From positions 44,651,593 through 44,715,592 of the forward strand of contig CM019071.1 of the NCBI GenBank assembly GCA_009667805.1: a stretch of 64,000 nt of DNA, written 5' to 3'. The stretch is from Leptobrachium leishanense (Eukaryota; Chordata; Amphibia; Anura; Megophryidae). Positions 1 through 8,200 of the stretch are shown here, piece by piece. The translations under genes and the position numbers were made by a program. The first letter of the stretch is position 1. The number at the start of each line of letters is the position of its first letter. Under the pieces are notes generated by a model. It saw only the letters and a list, made by a program, of their open reading frames with translations. It was not told where the DNA came from and ran no database searches.

Positions 1-90
1 GAAGTTCTGTTCACCTGCTGCTCTGCAAAAACCTATTTGTTCCTGTTCATTTTGTTTTCCTGGTTCCTGCCTTTATTTCCACGCTTCCCA

Positions 91-345
91 TCATCTTACA
101 GAATCCAACCTAGTCAGTTTATTCAAACGTTCATCCTTCTCCACCCCCATCAACCTGTTTATTTGTGCTAATCTGCATCCTGGGTTCATATCCCCCATAT
201 CCTGGTGCCACCCCGGTACCTGGGCATGACATTTCGAGACTGTTTCGTCCATTTCCCCCACGGTAGGCACTGCTGGCTGTTTCCATCGTCTAGCAATAAA
301 AAGCATAGTGGTAGCAACTATGTGGAACAATATCTACGTAAAAAC
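91..345 (-). mobile_element. L1-like LINE ORF2 C-terminal fragment
   Basis: The minus-strand translation carries a stretch (HIVATTMLFIARRWKQPAVP) that aligns by eye with the C-terminal end of the longer L1-type ORF2 remnant at 20740-21579 ([20 protein letters not shown]). No reverse transcriptase motif is present, so this is a short 5'-truncated or decayed copy. The family call rests on the similarity between the two copies and on the general look of L1/Tx1 ORF2 C-termini. Confidence 0.55.
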
Positions 346-1084
346 AAAATAGGGTGTGGGTCAGCGCTTCACAGGGAAATCCAAGGGGAACACAAGAATT
401 GGAATGTGTTTCGGATGAGGGGGTCACACGTCAATGGACCACTTGACTGAGATGGCAGTCTGATCTTCTTATAGGTACAAACCTCAAAGAAAGCACAGAA
501 AGCGCATATGGTACAGTATTGTAACACACAAAGGAATATGCAGTAATCATAACCGCTTATACTCACACAGAGTGAGAGCTGCCAGCTCTCAAATGGAGGC
601 GTGCCAGGTGTTATGGGGTCACCTGCTTACCCCAAAACGATCCATATAAGGTACCTCCTCAGTGAGCTTCTCGGATTTCGGGAAACTTTCTGCTTGCAGC
701 AGCTCTCAGAATGCAGTCTGAGTCCCAGGCCAGAGCTCCAATATTAATATCGGTGCCGATTCTGGCATTTGCATGAGTACTTGGTACTCAAGCATATTCC
801 CCGATACCTCTACCGATACCCAGAAGCCAGCATTGGGCTGGATTGTCACTATCAGAGGGTCTGGAGCAGCTGTCAGAATGCATTAAAAACATTCGACCAG
901 CGCATCCCTCCAGCTGGCCATTATCCACGAGCAGCCACTGACCTGTAAAGGCAGTGACACGGCCTCCAGTTTTGATCTCGCAGGAGTCGTGAGATCTCAC
1001 GAGAGCACATTACAATATTCACAGCCTGGCGGACGCTCAGCTTATCGCGGCAAGCTGGAGGGGAACTGACAGCTTCCCTGAGGT
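346..1084. other. Unassigned DNA, possibly an intron of gene A
   Basis: I find no CYP2 exon, RNA gene or recognisable transposon terminus here. The short open frames have no family signature. If gene A has upstream exons beyond the left edge, this is intronic. Confidence 0.4.
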
Positions 1085-1345
1085 GTGAGTATATGTGTCT
1101 GCAGTCTGAGTGGGTATACATGTATCTGAGATCGGATTGGGTATATGTATCTGAGGTCTGAGTGGGTATATATTTATCTGAAGTCTGAGTTGGCATTCAT
1201 GTATCTGAGGTCTGTGATTATAAGTGTCTGAGGTCTTAGTGGGTATATGTATCTGAGGTCTGCGTAGGCATACGCATGTCTGAAAGGTTATACATTTATC
1301 TGAGGTCTGAGTGGGTATATATGTAACTGAGGACTGTATGGGTAT
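1085..1345. repeat. 27-bp minisatellite, left part
   Basis: Degenerate tandem copies of a roughly 27-bp unit built on TCTGAGGTCTGAGTGGGTAT followed by ACATGTA. The array stops exactly at the LTR element and resumes at 6796, so the two parts were one array before the insertion. Confidence 0.85.
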
Positions 1346-1879
1346 TGTGACACAGTCCAGTTTTAACCACGTCTTCTAGGGCAACATAAATATGCAGAGC
1401 CACAGTCTTTTTGTTCTTAAGCAAGACTTTTATTTACCTCCACCTTTCACAGGCAATCAGTGGGAGAATCAGTGGATCACAGCAAACATTTCTTTCAGCA
1501 ACAGAGGAATAACTTGGTTCTTTTTCCCTGTCTCTCCAGCTCTCTCTCCTGGAAGGACAGACACCCACACTCCTCAGCTACAAAGGAAAACCTTCCCTAA
1601 TAAAGCCCAACTAAATGGGACCACACCTGTATGCCATCGTTGGCTTTATTCTCCAAAACCTGGCCTGGCTAGGAGCCGGGCTGCTGGGATAGTGGCCCGC
1701 CCTTCTCTCCACTATCCCGACCCCAGGGACCCATAACACATTTTACTGGACGCTCTCCACTGCACCAGCGAAACACAAAATATATTTTAACCATCTCCCT
1801 GGGGTTATTTTTAAACACAGTGCACAAGGTCTGGTCTCACATATCGCCCATTCAGGACCATACCCTGCTTCCTGTCACA
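1346..1879 (-). repeat. 3' LTR of the Gmr1-type element
   Basis: 534-bp partner of the LTR at 6260-6795. The pol frame reads through the polypurine tract and its stop codon (1852-1854) lies inside this LTR. Confidence 0.93.
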
Positions 1880-3834
1880 CACCCTCCCCTCAGCTCAAGA
1901 CCATCGGGACGAGCGACCACGGACATCAGCGAATGCACCCGAGACAGCCCGTCGACATTTCCCTGTAGAAGACCGGCCCTGTGCTCCACCGAAAAACTAA
2001 ATGGCTGTAGGCTAAGGAACCACCTCGTGACCCTCGCATTAGTCTCCTTATTGCGATACATCCATATGAGAGGAGCGTGGTCAGTTATCAGCCTGAATCT
2101 CCTACCCAATAGATAATACCTAAGGGTTTCCAATGCCCATTTGATGGCAAGGCATTCCTTCTCCACAACAGAATAGTTCTTTTCCCGCGGCAACAGCTTC
2201 CTGCTGAGAAAAAGAACAGGGTGTTCCTCTCCCTGACACTCCTGGGAGAGGACGGCCCCCAAACCAGCCTCAGAGGCATCAGTCTGGACTATGAAGTCCT
2301 TCGCAAAATCAGGGGACACCAAAACGGGATATACACACAGGGCCTCCTTCAGACCTATAAAAGCCTTCTCGGCTTCGGGAGACCACTTCACCATCACAGG
2401 GGATCTCGCCTTTGTGAGATCAGTGAGGGGAGCGGCTATCGCAGCAAAATTCGGGATGAACCGCCTATAGTATCCAGTTAACCCGAGAAAAGCCCTCACC
2501 TGTTTTTTTGTCAAAGGTTGTGGCCAACTCTGTATAGCCTCAACCTTCGTTGTCTGAGGCTTGACCAAACCTTTGCCAATAGTGTAGCCTAAGTACTTGG
2601 CTTCCGCTAGCCCAATGGTACTTTTTGTGGGGTTGGCCACTAGGCCCGCAGACCGAATTGTAGTGAGCACCCGCTGAACTTTAGGAAGGTGCGATTCCCA
2701 ATCTGGACTATATATAACCACATCATCCAAGTATGCCGCCGCATATTGAGCGTGGGGTTGTAAAATCCTATCCATCATCCTCTGGAACGTGGCAGGGGCC
2801 CCGTGCAAACCAAATGGCAACACTGTGTATTGGAACAAGCCATCTGGGGTTGAAAAGGCCGTTTTCTCCCTCGCTTGGTCAGTGAGTGGCACCTGCCAAT
2901 ACCCCTTAGTCAGATCAAGGGTTGTGAGGTAGCGTGCTTTCCCAAGCCTCTCAATCAGCTCGTCAACCCTAGGCATGGGGTAGGTGTCAAATTTAGAAAT
3001 GCAATTCAATTTACGGAAGTCATTACAAAATCTAATGGACCCATCCGGTTTAGGGACAAGCACAATGGGACTGTTCCACTCACTGTGCGATTCCTCAATC
3101 ACCCCAAGTTTTAGCATTTTCTCTACTTCAGTCTTTATAGCTTGCCTACGGGCCTCAGGTACTCTGTACGGCTTCAGACAGACCTTTTTCCCTGGCTCGG
3201 TTATTATGTCATGTCTGATTATTTGTGTCCTCCCCGGTATCGCTGAGAACACTTCTCTGTTTTGCCTAAGAAACACCTTAACCTCCGCTTTCTGGTGTAC
3301 AGATAGGGTGTCAGAGATGTTTACCTCGGGGTCTGTGATAGGGAGGTCCGTAGGCTTCAGGGCCACTAAGACCTCTCTATCCTTCCATGGCTTTAACAGG
3401 TTTATATGGTAGGTTTGCTCAGGTTTCCTCCTTCCCGGCTGGCTTACCTTATAATTTACCTCTCCTATTTTTCCCATCACCTCATAGGGACCCTGCCAGG
3501 TAGCCAAAAATTTATTTTCCACCGTGGGGACTAGAACCAATACCCTATCTCCCGGTTGAAACACTCTGACCCGGGCATTCTTATTGTAGCTATACCTTTG
3601 GGCCTCCTGGGCTTTCCTCATATAGTCTCTAACGAGGGGCATGACCGCCTCCATGCGGTCCTGCATTTGGGATATGTGCTCCACGACACTATGGTAGGGT
3701 GTCGTTTCCTGTTCCCATGTCTCCTTAACGACATCCAGCAGTCCCCTGGGATGCCGGCCATATAACAGCTCAAACGGGAAAAAACCTGTAGAGGCCTGAG
3801 GGACCTCTCGGATGGAGAACATTAAGTAGGGCAA
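1852..3834 (-). CDS. Integrase C-terminus, reverse transcriptase and RNase H
   Basis: 660 codons. Residues 1-150 are the C-terminal part of integrase, with a GPY motif near 115-117 and HINLLKPW at 143-150. Reverse transcriptase follows at about 185-450, with the catalytic YLDD at 368-371 and the LPFGL motif just before. RNase H spans about 510-635, with candidate catalytic acids D519 (QTDAS), E559, D585 (TDHAPL) and D628 (NVDGLSR). A second break near 3885 separates this frame from the upstream integrase core. The stop lies in the 3' LTR. Integrase sitting before reverse transcriptase, with no second integrase after RNase H, is the key observation. Confidence 0.9.
   Translation of the reverse strand: MPYLMFSIREVPQASTGFFPFELLYGRHPRGLLDVVKETWEQETTPYHSVVEHISQMQDRMEAVMPLVRDYMRKAQEAQRYSYNKNARVRVFQPGDRVLVLVPTVENKFLATWQGPYEVMGKIGEVNYKVSQPGRRKPEQTYHINLLKPWKDREVLVALKPTDLPITDPEVNISDTLSVHQKAEVKVFLRQNREVFSAIPGRTQIIRHDIITEPGKKVCLKPYRVPEARRQAIKTEVEKMLKLGVIEESHSEWNSPIVLVPKPDGSIRFCNDFRKLNCISKFDTYPMPRVDELIERLGKARYLTTLDLTKGYWQVPLTDQAREKTAFSTPDGLFQYTVLPFGLHGAPATFQRMMDRILQPHAQYAAAYLDDVVIYSPDWESHLPKVQRVLTTIRSAGLVANPTKSTIGLAEAKYLGYTIGKGLVKPQTTKVEAIQSWPQPLTKKQVRAFLGLTGYYRRFIPNFAAIAAPLTDLTKARSPVMVKWSPEAEKAFIGLKEALCVYPVLVSPDFAKDFIVQTDASEAGLGAVLSQECQGEEHPVLFLSRKLLPREKNYSVVEKECLAIKWALETLRYYLLGRRFRLITDHAPLIWMYRNKETNARVTRWFLSLQPFSFSVEHRAGLLQGNVDGLSRVHSLMSVVARPDGLELRGGCVTGSRVWS
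1880..1892 (-). other. Polypurine tract of the LTR element
   Basis: On the minus strand the purine-rich run GAGGGGAGGGTG abuts the 3' LTR, the expected plus-strand primer position. It also lies within the open pol frame. Confidence 0.65.
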
Positions 3835-4018
3835 AAGAAGGTCCCAATTCCTGCCATCTTTATCAATAGCTTCCTTAGCATACTCTTAAGCGTTTTGTTA
3901 AACCGCTCTACTAAGCCATCGGTTTGCGGGTGATATACTGAGGTTTTTAGCTGCTTGATGCCTAGCAATTTACACAACTCTTTCATAACCCTGGACATGA
4001 ATGGAGTCCCCTGGTCTG

Positions 4019-5890
4019 TTAGGACCTCTTTTGGTATTCCCCCCTGCTAAACATCAGCATGAGTTCTTTTGCTATGGACTTGGCAGTGCCATTGTGGAGG
4101 GGAATCGCTTCAGGGTAGCGTGTTGCATAATCGAGGACAACGAGTATGTACTGGTGCCCCCTTGCAGATTTAACCAGGGGACCCACCAGGTCCATAGCAA
4201 TCCTTTCGAACGGGACATCGAGTATGGGCAAGGGCACTAACGGGCTCCGGAATCCTGGAGCCGGTGCAGTAAGCTGACATTTAGGGCAAGAAGTACAATA
4301 TCTATTGATGGCAGCAAACACCCCTGGCCAATAGAACCTCCTGAGGATCCTCTCCTTTGTTTTATCGATTCCTAAATGTCCCCCCAGGATATGGTTATGG
4401 GCAAGGTTTAACACCGTATTCCTAAAGTTTTGCGGTACCAATAACTGTTTGACAATGTCCGTCCCTTTCTTTTCCACACGATACAACAGATTGTCAGACA
4501 TTTCAAAGTGGGGGTACAGCAACAACCTCCCAGGCTGGGTCACATTTCCATCCACAACCTGGATATCATTTCTCACTGCCCCTAGGGTGGGGTCCTCCCA
4601 TTGGGCCCCTTTAAAGTTTACCGGGCCACCCGCTAAACCCAATAACTCCGCCTGGTCAGAGTTAGCACCTGGCTCATTACTCTGAGGTGGTTGGGTGCCC
4701 ACTAATACTGGCATAGGACCACAGGTCGTTTCGTTGAACTCATCATCTAGATCAACATCAGAAAAAGGAAAGACATAGCCCTCCTTGATTTGCCTCAGTT
4801 CAGGGAGTTCCCATAGTTCCAAGAAGTATGGAAAATCTCTCCCAATCACAACGTCATGGGCCAAGTTTGGTACCACCCCCACACAATACTTCAGGGTACC
4901 ACACTGGGTTTCGATATCCACTTCAGTAGTGGGGTACTCTCGTTTGTCTCCATGCACACAGACGACCCCAAGTTTTTTCACATGGTTAAACACCACCTTA
5001 GATAGAATGGCTTTAGTCACCAGGGTGACCATACTCCCCGAATCCAGCAAGGCGTTACACCGTCTGCCATTAACCTTCACGGTACACCAATGCGGATTAT
5101 CAACTTTACCAGCAATGTCATACCCAGAGTACAGTGAATGTGCTTCATTATAGTCCATGGGCTCATCGTTCATACAGTCTCTGGCTATGTGGCCCCCTCT
5201 ATGGCATTTAAAGCACCGGATTATAGGATTATATTTAGGTACTCCCTGTACCCCGGGAAACATGTCAGAGGGGTTTTCTGCATGTCCTTGCTCTTCTACA
5301 CCCCGCACCCGCTGAACAGTCTTACCAGTTCGTGTGGCGTTCTGGGATTTAGGGCTGCGGGACTGAGTCGCTGAAGGCGGTTGCACAGCTTCTCCCGAAG
5401 CTATAAATCTTTCTACCAGGGTGATCAACTGGTCTGCGGTTTGGGGGTCTCCTTGGTTTACCCAGCGGCGCAGAGAAGCAGGTAATCCACGCTGATAGCG
5501 ATCCATAACTAGGGTCTCCACTATTTTAGTAGCGGAGTTGATTTCCGGCTGTAGCCACTTCCTGGCAAGATGAATCAAGTCAAACATCTGGGAGCGTGCA
5601 GCCTTGTTAGAAGAGTACGCCCAGGATTGGAATCTTTGCGCCCGCACTGCGGTGGTCACCCCCAGGCGCGCCATGATCTCTGTTTTTAATTTCACATAAT
5701 CACTGGCCTGGGTTGGCTCCAGATCGTAGTAGGCCTTCTGAGGTTCCCCACTCAAAAAAGGGGCAAGTATGCTCGTCCACTCAGCCGCCGGCCATTCTTC
5801 CCTTGCTGCAGTTCGCTCAAAGGCCAACAGGTACGCCTCCACATCATCTGCTGCGGTCATTTTTTGCAGGTAATGGCTGGCCCGGATCAC
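4019..5890 (-). CDS. Gag capsid, CCHC knuckle, protease and integrase N-half
   Basis: 623 codons counted from a GTG, which is not a true start but the point where the frame continues from gag. Residues 10-170 are the capsid region; published work derives the vertebrate SCAN domain from Gmr1-type gag, and this helical stretch fits that. C226, C229, H234 and C239 form a CCHC zinc knuckle. LLDSG at 281-285 is a retropepsin active site. H500, H505, C535 and C538 form the integrase HHCC finger, and the first catalytic Asp of the integrase core is D567 in MDLVGPL. The frame breaks at about 4040, where a small deletion shifts the integrase core, and terminates at 4019. The remaining core continues in other frames to 3834. 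Confidence 0.85.
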   Translation of the reverse strand: MIRASHYLQKMTAADDVEAYLLAFERTAAREEWPAAEWTSILAPFLSGEPQKAYYDLEPTQASDYVKLKTEIMARLGVTTAVRAQRFQSWAYSSNKAARSQMFDLIHLARKWLQPEINSATKIVETLVMDRYQRGLPASLRRWVNQGDPQTADQLITLVERFIASGEAVQPPSATQSRSPKSQNATRTGKTVQRVRGVEEQGHAENPSDMFPGVQGVPKYNPIIRCFKCHRGGHIARDCMNDEPMDYNEAHSLYSGYDIAGKVDNPHWCTVKVNGRRCNALLDSGSMVTLVTKAILSKVVFNHVKKLGVVCVHGDKREYPTTEVDIETQCGTLKYCVGVVPNLAHDVVIGRDFPYFLELWELPELRQIKEGYVFPFSDVDLDDEFNETTCGPMPVLVGTQPPQSNEPGANSDQAELLGLAGGPVNFKGAQWEDPTLGAVRNDIQVVDGNVTQPGRLLLYPHFEMSDNLLYRVEKKGTDIVKQLLVPQNFRNTVLNLAHNHILGGHLGIDKTKERILRRFYWPGVFAAINRYCTSCPKCQLTAPAPGFRSPLVPLPILDVPFERIAMDLVGPLVKSARGHQYILVVLDYATRYPEAIPLHNGTAKSIAKELMLMFSRGEYQKRS

Positions 5891-6198
5891 CTTGGTACCC
5901 TGGTAGCCATTTGCAGAATCAGACTCCAGTTTGTCTGATATGGCACGAATCTCCTTGCGTAGAGTACTGGTGTAGTTCGCTGTTCCTCCTGGACCATGCC
6001 GATCGCCTCCACTTGGGATGTCATAAGCTGTCGCACTAGGACCTCTGTGCTTTCCTTCTGAGCTCTAGCCATAGCCAAAGCATTCTCCGCCTGGGCCAAA
6101 ATTAGTCGCTGCAGGGTTTCCTGGGTCTCAGCAGTTCTCCTGTTTGCCTCCTGCTGTGCCGCAGTAGACTGAACCAGGGCTTTTACGACGTCGTCCAT
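5887..6198 (-). pseudogene. gag N-terminal part of the Gmr1-type element
   Basis: A 103-residue frame starting MDDVVKAL, rich in Gln and Glu and probably helical. It ends at a TGA. The following gag frame, read upstream of its nominal start, stays open and overlaps this one, which points to a single frameshift near 5950-5990 that separates the two halves of one gag. The N-terminal region has no conserved motif I can name. Confidence 0.7.
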
Positions 6199-6240
6199 GC
6201 TGCTCGTGGTTTATATTGCCCTCAGACTTGGTGTGGTTAT

Positions 6241-6257
6241 CCTCACACAGGGCACCA
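6241..6257 (-). other. Primer binding site of the LTR element
   Basis: In element orientation the 5' LTR is followed, after two bases, by TGGTGCCCTGTGTGAGG. The leading TGG is complementary to a tRNA CCA end. I do not assign the tRNA species. Confidence 0.6.
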
Positions 6258-6259
6258 TA

Positions 6260-6795
6260 TGTGACACAGTCCAGTTTTAACCACGTCTTCTAGGGCAACA
6301 TAAATATGCAGAGCCACAGTCTTTTTGTTCTTAAGCAAGACTTTTATTTACCTCCACCTTTCACAGGCAATCAGTGGGAGAATCAGTGGATCACAGCAAA
6401 CATTTCTTTCAGCAACAGAGGAATAACTTGGTTCTTTTTCCCTGTCTCTCCAGCTCTCTCTCCTGGAAGGACAGACACCCACACTCCTCAGCTACAAAGG
6501 AAAACCTTTCCTTAATAAAGCCCAACTAAATGGGACCACACCTGTATGCCATCGTTGGCTTTATTCTCCAAAACCTGGCCTGGCTAGTGAGCCGGGCTGC
6601 TGGGATAGTGGCCCGCCCTTCTCTCCACTATCCCGACCCCAGGGACCCATAACACATTTTACTGGACGCTCTCCATTGCACCAGCGAAACACAAAGTATA
6701 TTTTAACCATCTCCCTGGGGTTATTTTTAAACACAGTGCACAAGGTCTGGTCTCACATATCGCCCATTCAGGACCATACCCTGCTTCCTGTCACA
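6260..6795 (-). repeat. 5' LTR of the Gmr1-type element
   Basis: 536-bp direct repeat, upstream of gag in element orientation. It has inverted termini TGTGACA/TGTCACA and ends at the GTAT target duplication. Two single-base insertions relative to the other LTR explain the 2-bp length difference. Confidence 0.93.
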
Positions 6796-7165
6796 GTATA
6801 CACGTATCTGAATTCTGAGCGTGTATACATGTGTCTGATAGCTGAGTGGGTATACATGTATCTGAGGTCTGAGTTGGTATACATGTGTCTGAGGTCTGAG
6901 TGGGTATATATGTATCTGAGGTCTGTATGGGTATACACGTATCTGAGTTCTGAGTGGGCATATATGTAACTGAGGACTGTATGGGTATACACGTATCTGA
7001 GTTCTGAGCGTGTATACATGTGTCTGATATCTGAGTGGGTATATACATGTGTCTGAAGTCTGAGTGGGTATACCTGTGTCTGAGGTCTGAGTGGGTATAC
7101 ATGTATCTGAGGTCTGAATGGATATACATGTGTCTGAGGTCTGGTGTGGGTATACATATATATCT
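6796..7165. repeat. 27-bp minisatellite, right part
   Basis: Continuation of the array at 1085-1345, about 13 copies of the 27-bp unit, best conserved at 7060-7140. Its cysteine-free, Tyr/Thr-rich open frames on the minus strand are repeat artefacts. Confidence 0.88.
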
Positions 7166-7711
7166 GAGATGAGGTGTGGGGTCTGTGCGTGATCAGGGTG
7201 CAAGCCTAGACAGCACAGTAGATCCCATGCAGCCTTTTCTAAACATTGCTTCCACACTAATGCTTTATATTATACCACAGATGTAAAGTGAGACTTGCTG
7301 TAGGCTTTTGGTAAATGTTGCACCATGGAAAAAATCCACAGAATGGAAATAGGAGATAAAAATCTAGCTTTATTTATATATGGAATTGGGTTTTCTGCTC
7401 CATCTTGATTTGTATTCCCATCGCAGTGGTGAGGTCCTATTAATGTATGATGAGGTTTAGAGAACACCTCCCTCACCTCCTGAATGAAGCACCACGCTCC
7501 TAGCAGGTGTTCAGTGAATTTAATCCGGTGCTTTCTCACCGGTTCTCATTTTCACGTTAATTCACCCAAATCGCTCTGTCAGGTCTTGTCTATGGATTCC
7601 ACCAATATCCTGTCCACTCTTGAGCCCACTGTCTGCTCCACCATCATTCACTTATCTCTGTATCTTTATCCCTTTTCTCTGAGGGCATCAACAAATGACA
7701 GAGATACATTA
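7166..7711. other. Unassigned DNA upstream of the gene A exons
   Basis: Non-repetitive by eye. I looked for CYP2 exon 6, which would carry the AGTETT helix-I motif, on the plus strand and did not find it. Confidence 0.4.
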
Positions 7712-8160
7712 AGGCTGGGGTCAGACGAGCGCAGTGGTAACGTCCGTGTTGCTGCACATAAGTACGTCCGTGATAGCATACAATTGTGTTAAATGGAGCC
7801 CCACACACAAAGTACGTGCGCACAGAACTGCGGACGCATGACGGACGCTGCAAACGGACGCAGGTTAGGCAAGAACATAATACTGCTAGAACGGACGTGC
7901 AGAGTGCGCCACGTCCACAACGTCTGCATAGCTTTGTGTGTGAGTGATGGAGCAAGGTCAGACGGACTGCATTTATACGTCCAGCATTTTTGACGGACAG
8001 AATGTTTTTTCATTGTAATTTATTTTCCCTCCTACATCCGTCAAAAAATAACTTCAGTGAAAAAACGGACTGTGTGGCCACTACTGCGTCATCCGTACTG
8101 ACGATGTCCGTACTGCACGCACGTACAGCCCGTAGAAATCACGCTCGTCTGACCCCAGCC
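7712..8160. mobile_element. TTA-target MITE, subfamily 1 (449 bp)
   Basis: Termini AGGCTGGGGTCAGACGAGCG and its inverse ending GACCCCAGCC are flanked by TTA at 7709-7711 and 8161-8163. No coding capacity. It contains a single short run CATTTATACGTCCAGCATTT near 7970-7990, the seed of the 15-bp satellite in the related copy at 42224-44749. The 3-bp TTA duplication fits PIF/Harbinger-type transposition. It ends 40 bp before exon 7 of gene A. Confidence 0.88.
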
Positions 8161-8200
8161 TTACCTGAGTAACTCCACCTGTTCCCGTCATTTGTTGCAG

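Larger units (their letters stand above)
1346..6795 (-). mobile_element. Gmr1-type Ty3/gypsy LTR retrotransposon, nearly complete
   Basis: Two LTRs of 534 and 536 bp (1346-1879 and 6260-6795) begin TGTGACA and end TGTCACA and differ at only about five places by eye, so the insertion is recent. The 4-bp target duplication is GTAT (1342-1345 and 6796-6799). Coding runs on the minus strand. Reading from the 5' LTR, the order is capsid, CCHC knuckle, aspartic protease, integrase, reverse transcriptase, RNase H. Canonical Ty3/gypsy elements have integrase last; this copia-like order in a gypsy-type element is the known mark of the Gmr1 group of deuterostome elements. The reading frame is broken at two or three points, so this copy is probably not autonomous. 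Confidence 0.93.

Noticed and set aside
1392..1736. 114-codon frame in the LTR, repeated in the other LTR
   Set aside because: It lies on the strand opposite to the element's genes and is broken by a 1-bp difference between the LTRs.
6676..7257. Tyr/Thr-rich frames of 97-176 codons
   Set aside because: 27-bp minisatellite translated in several frames.
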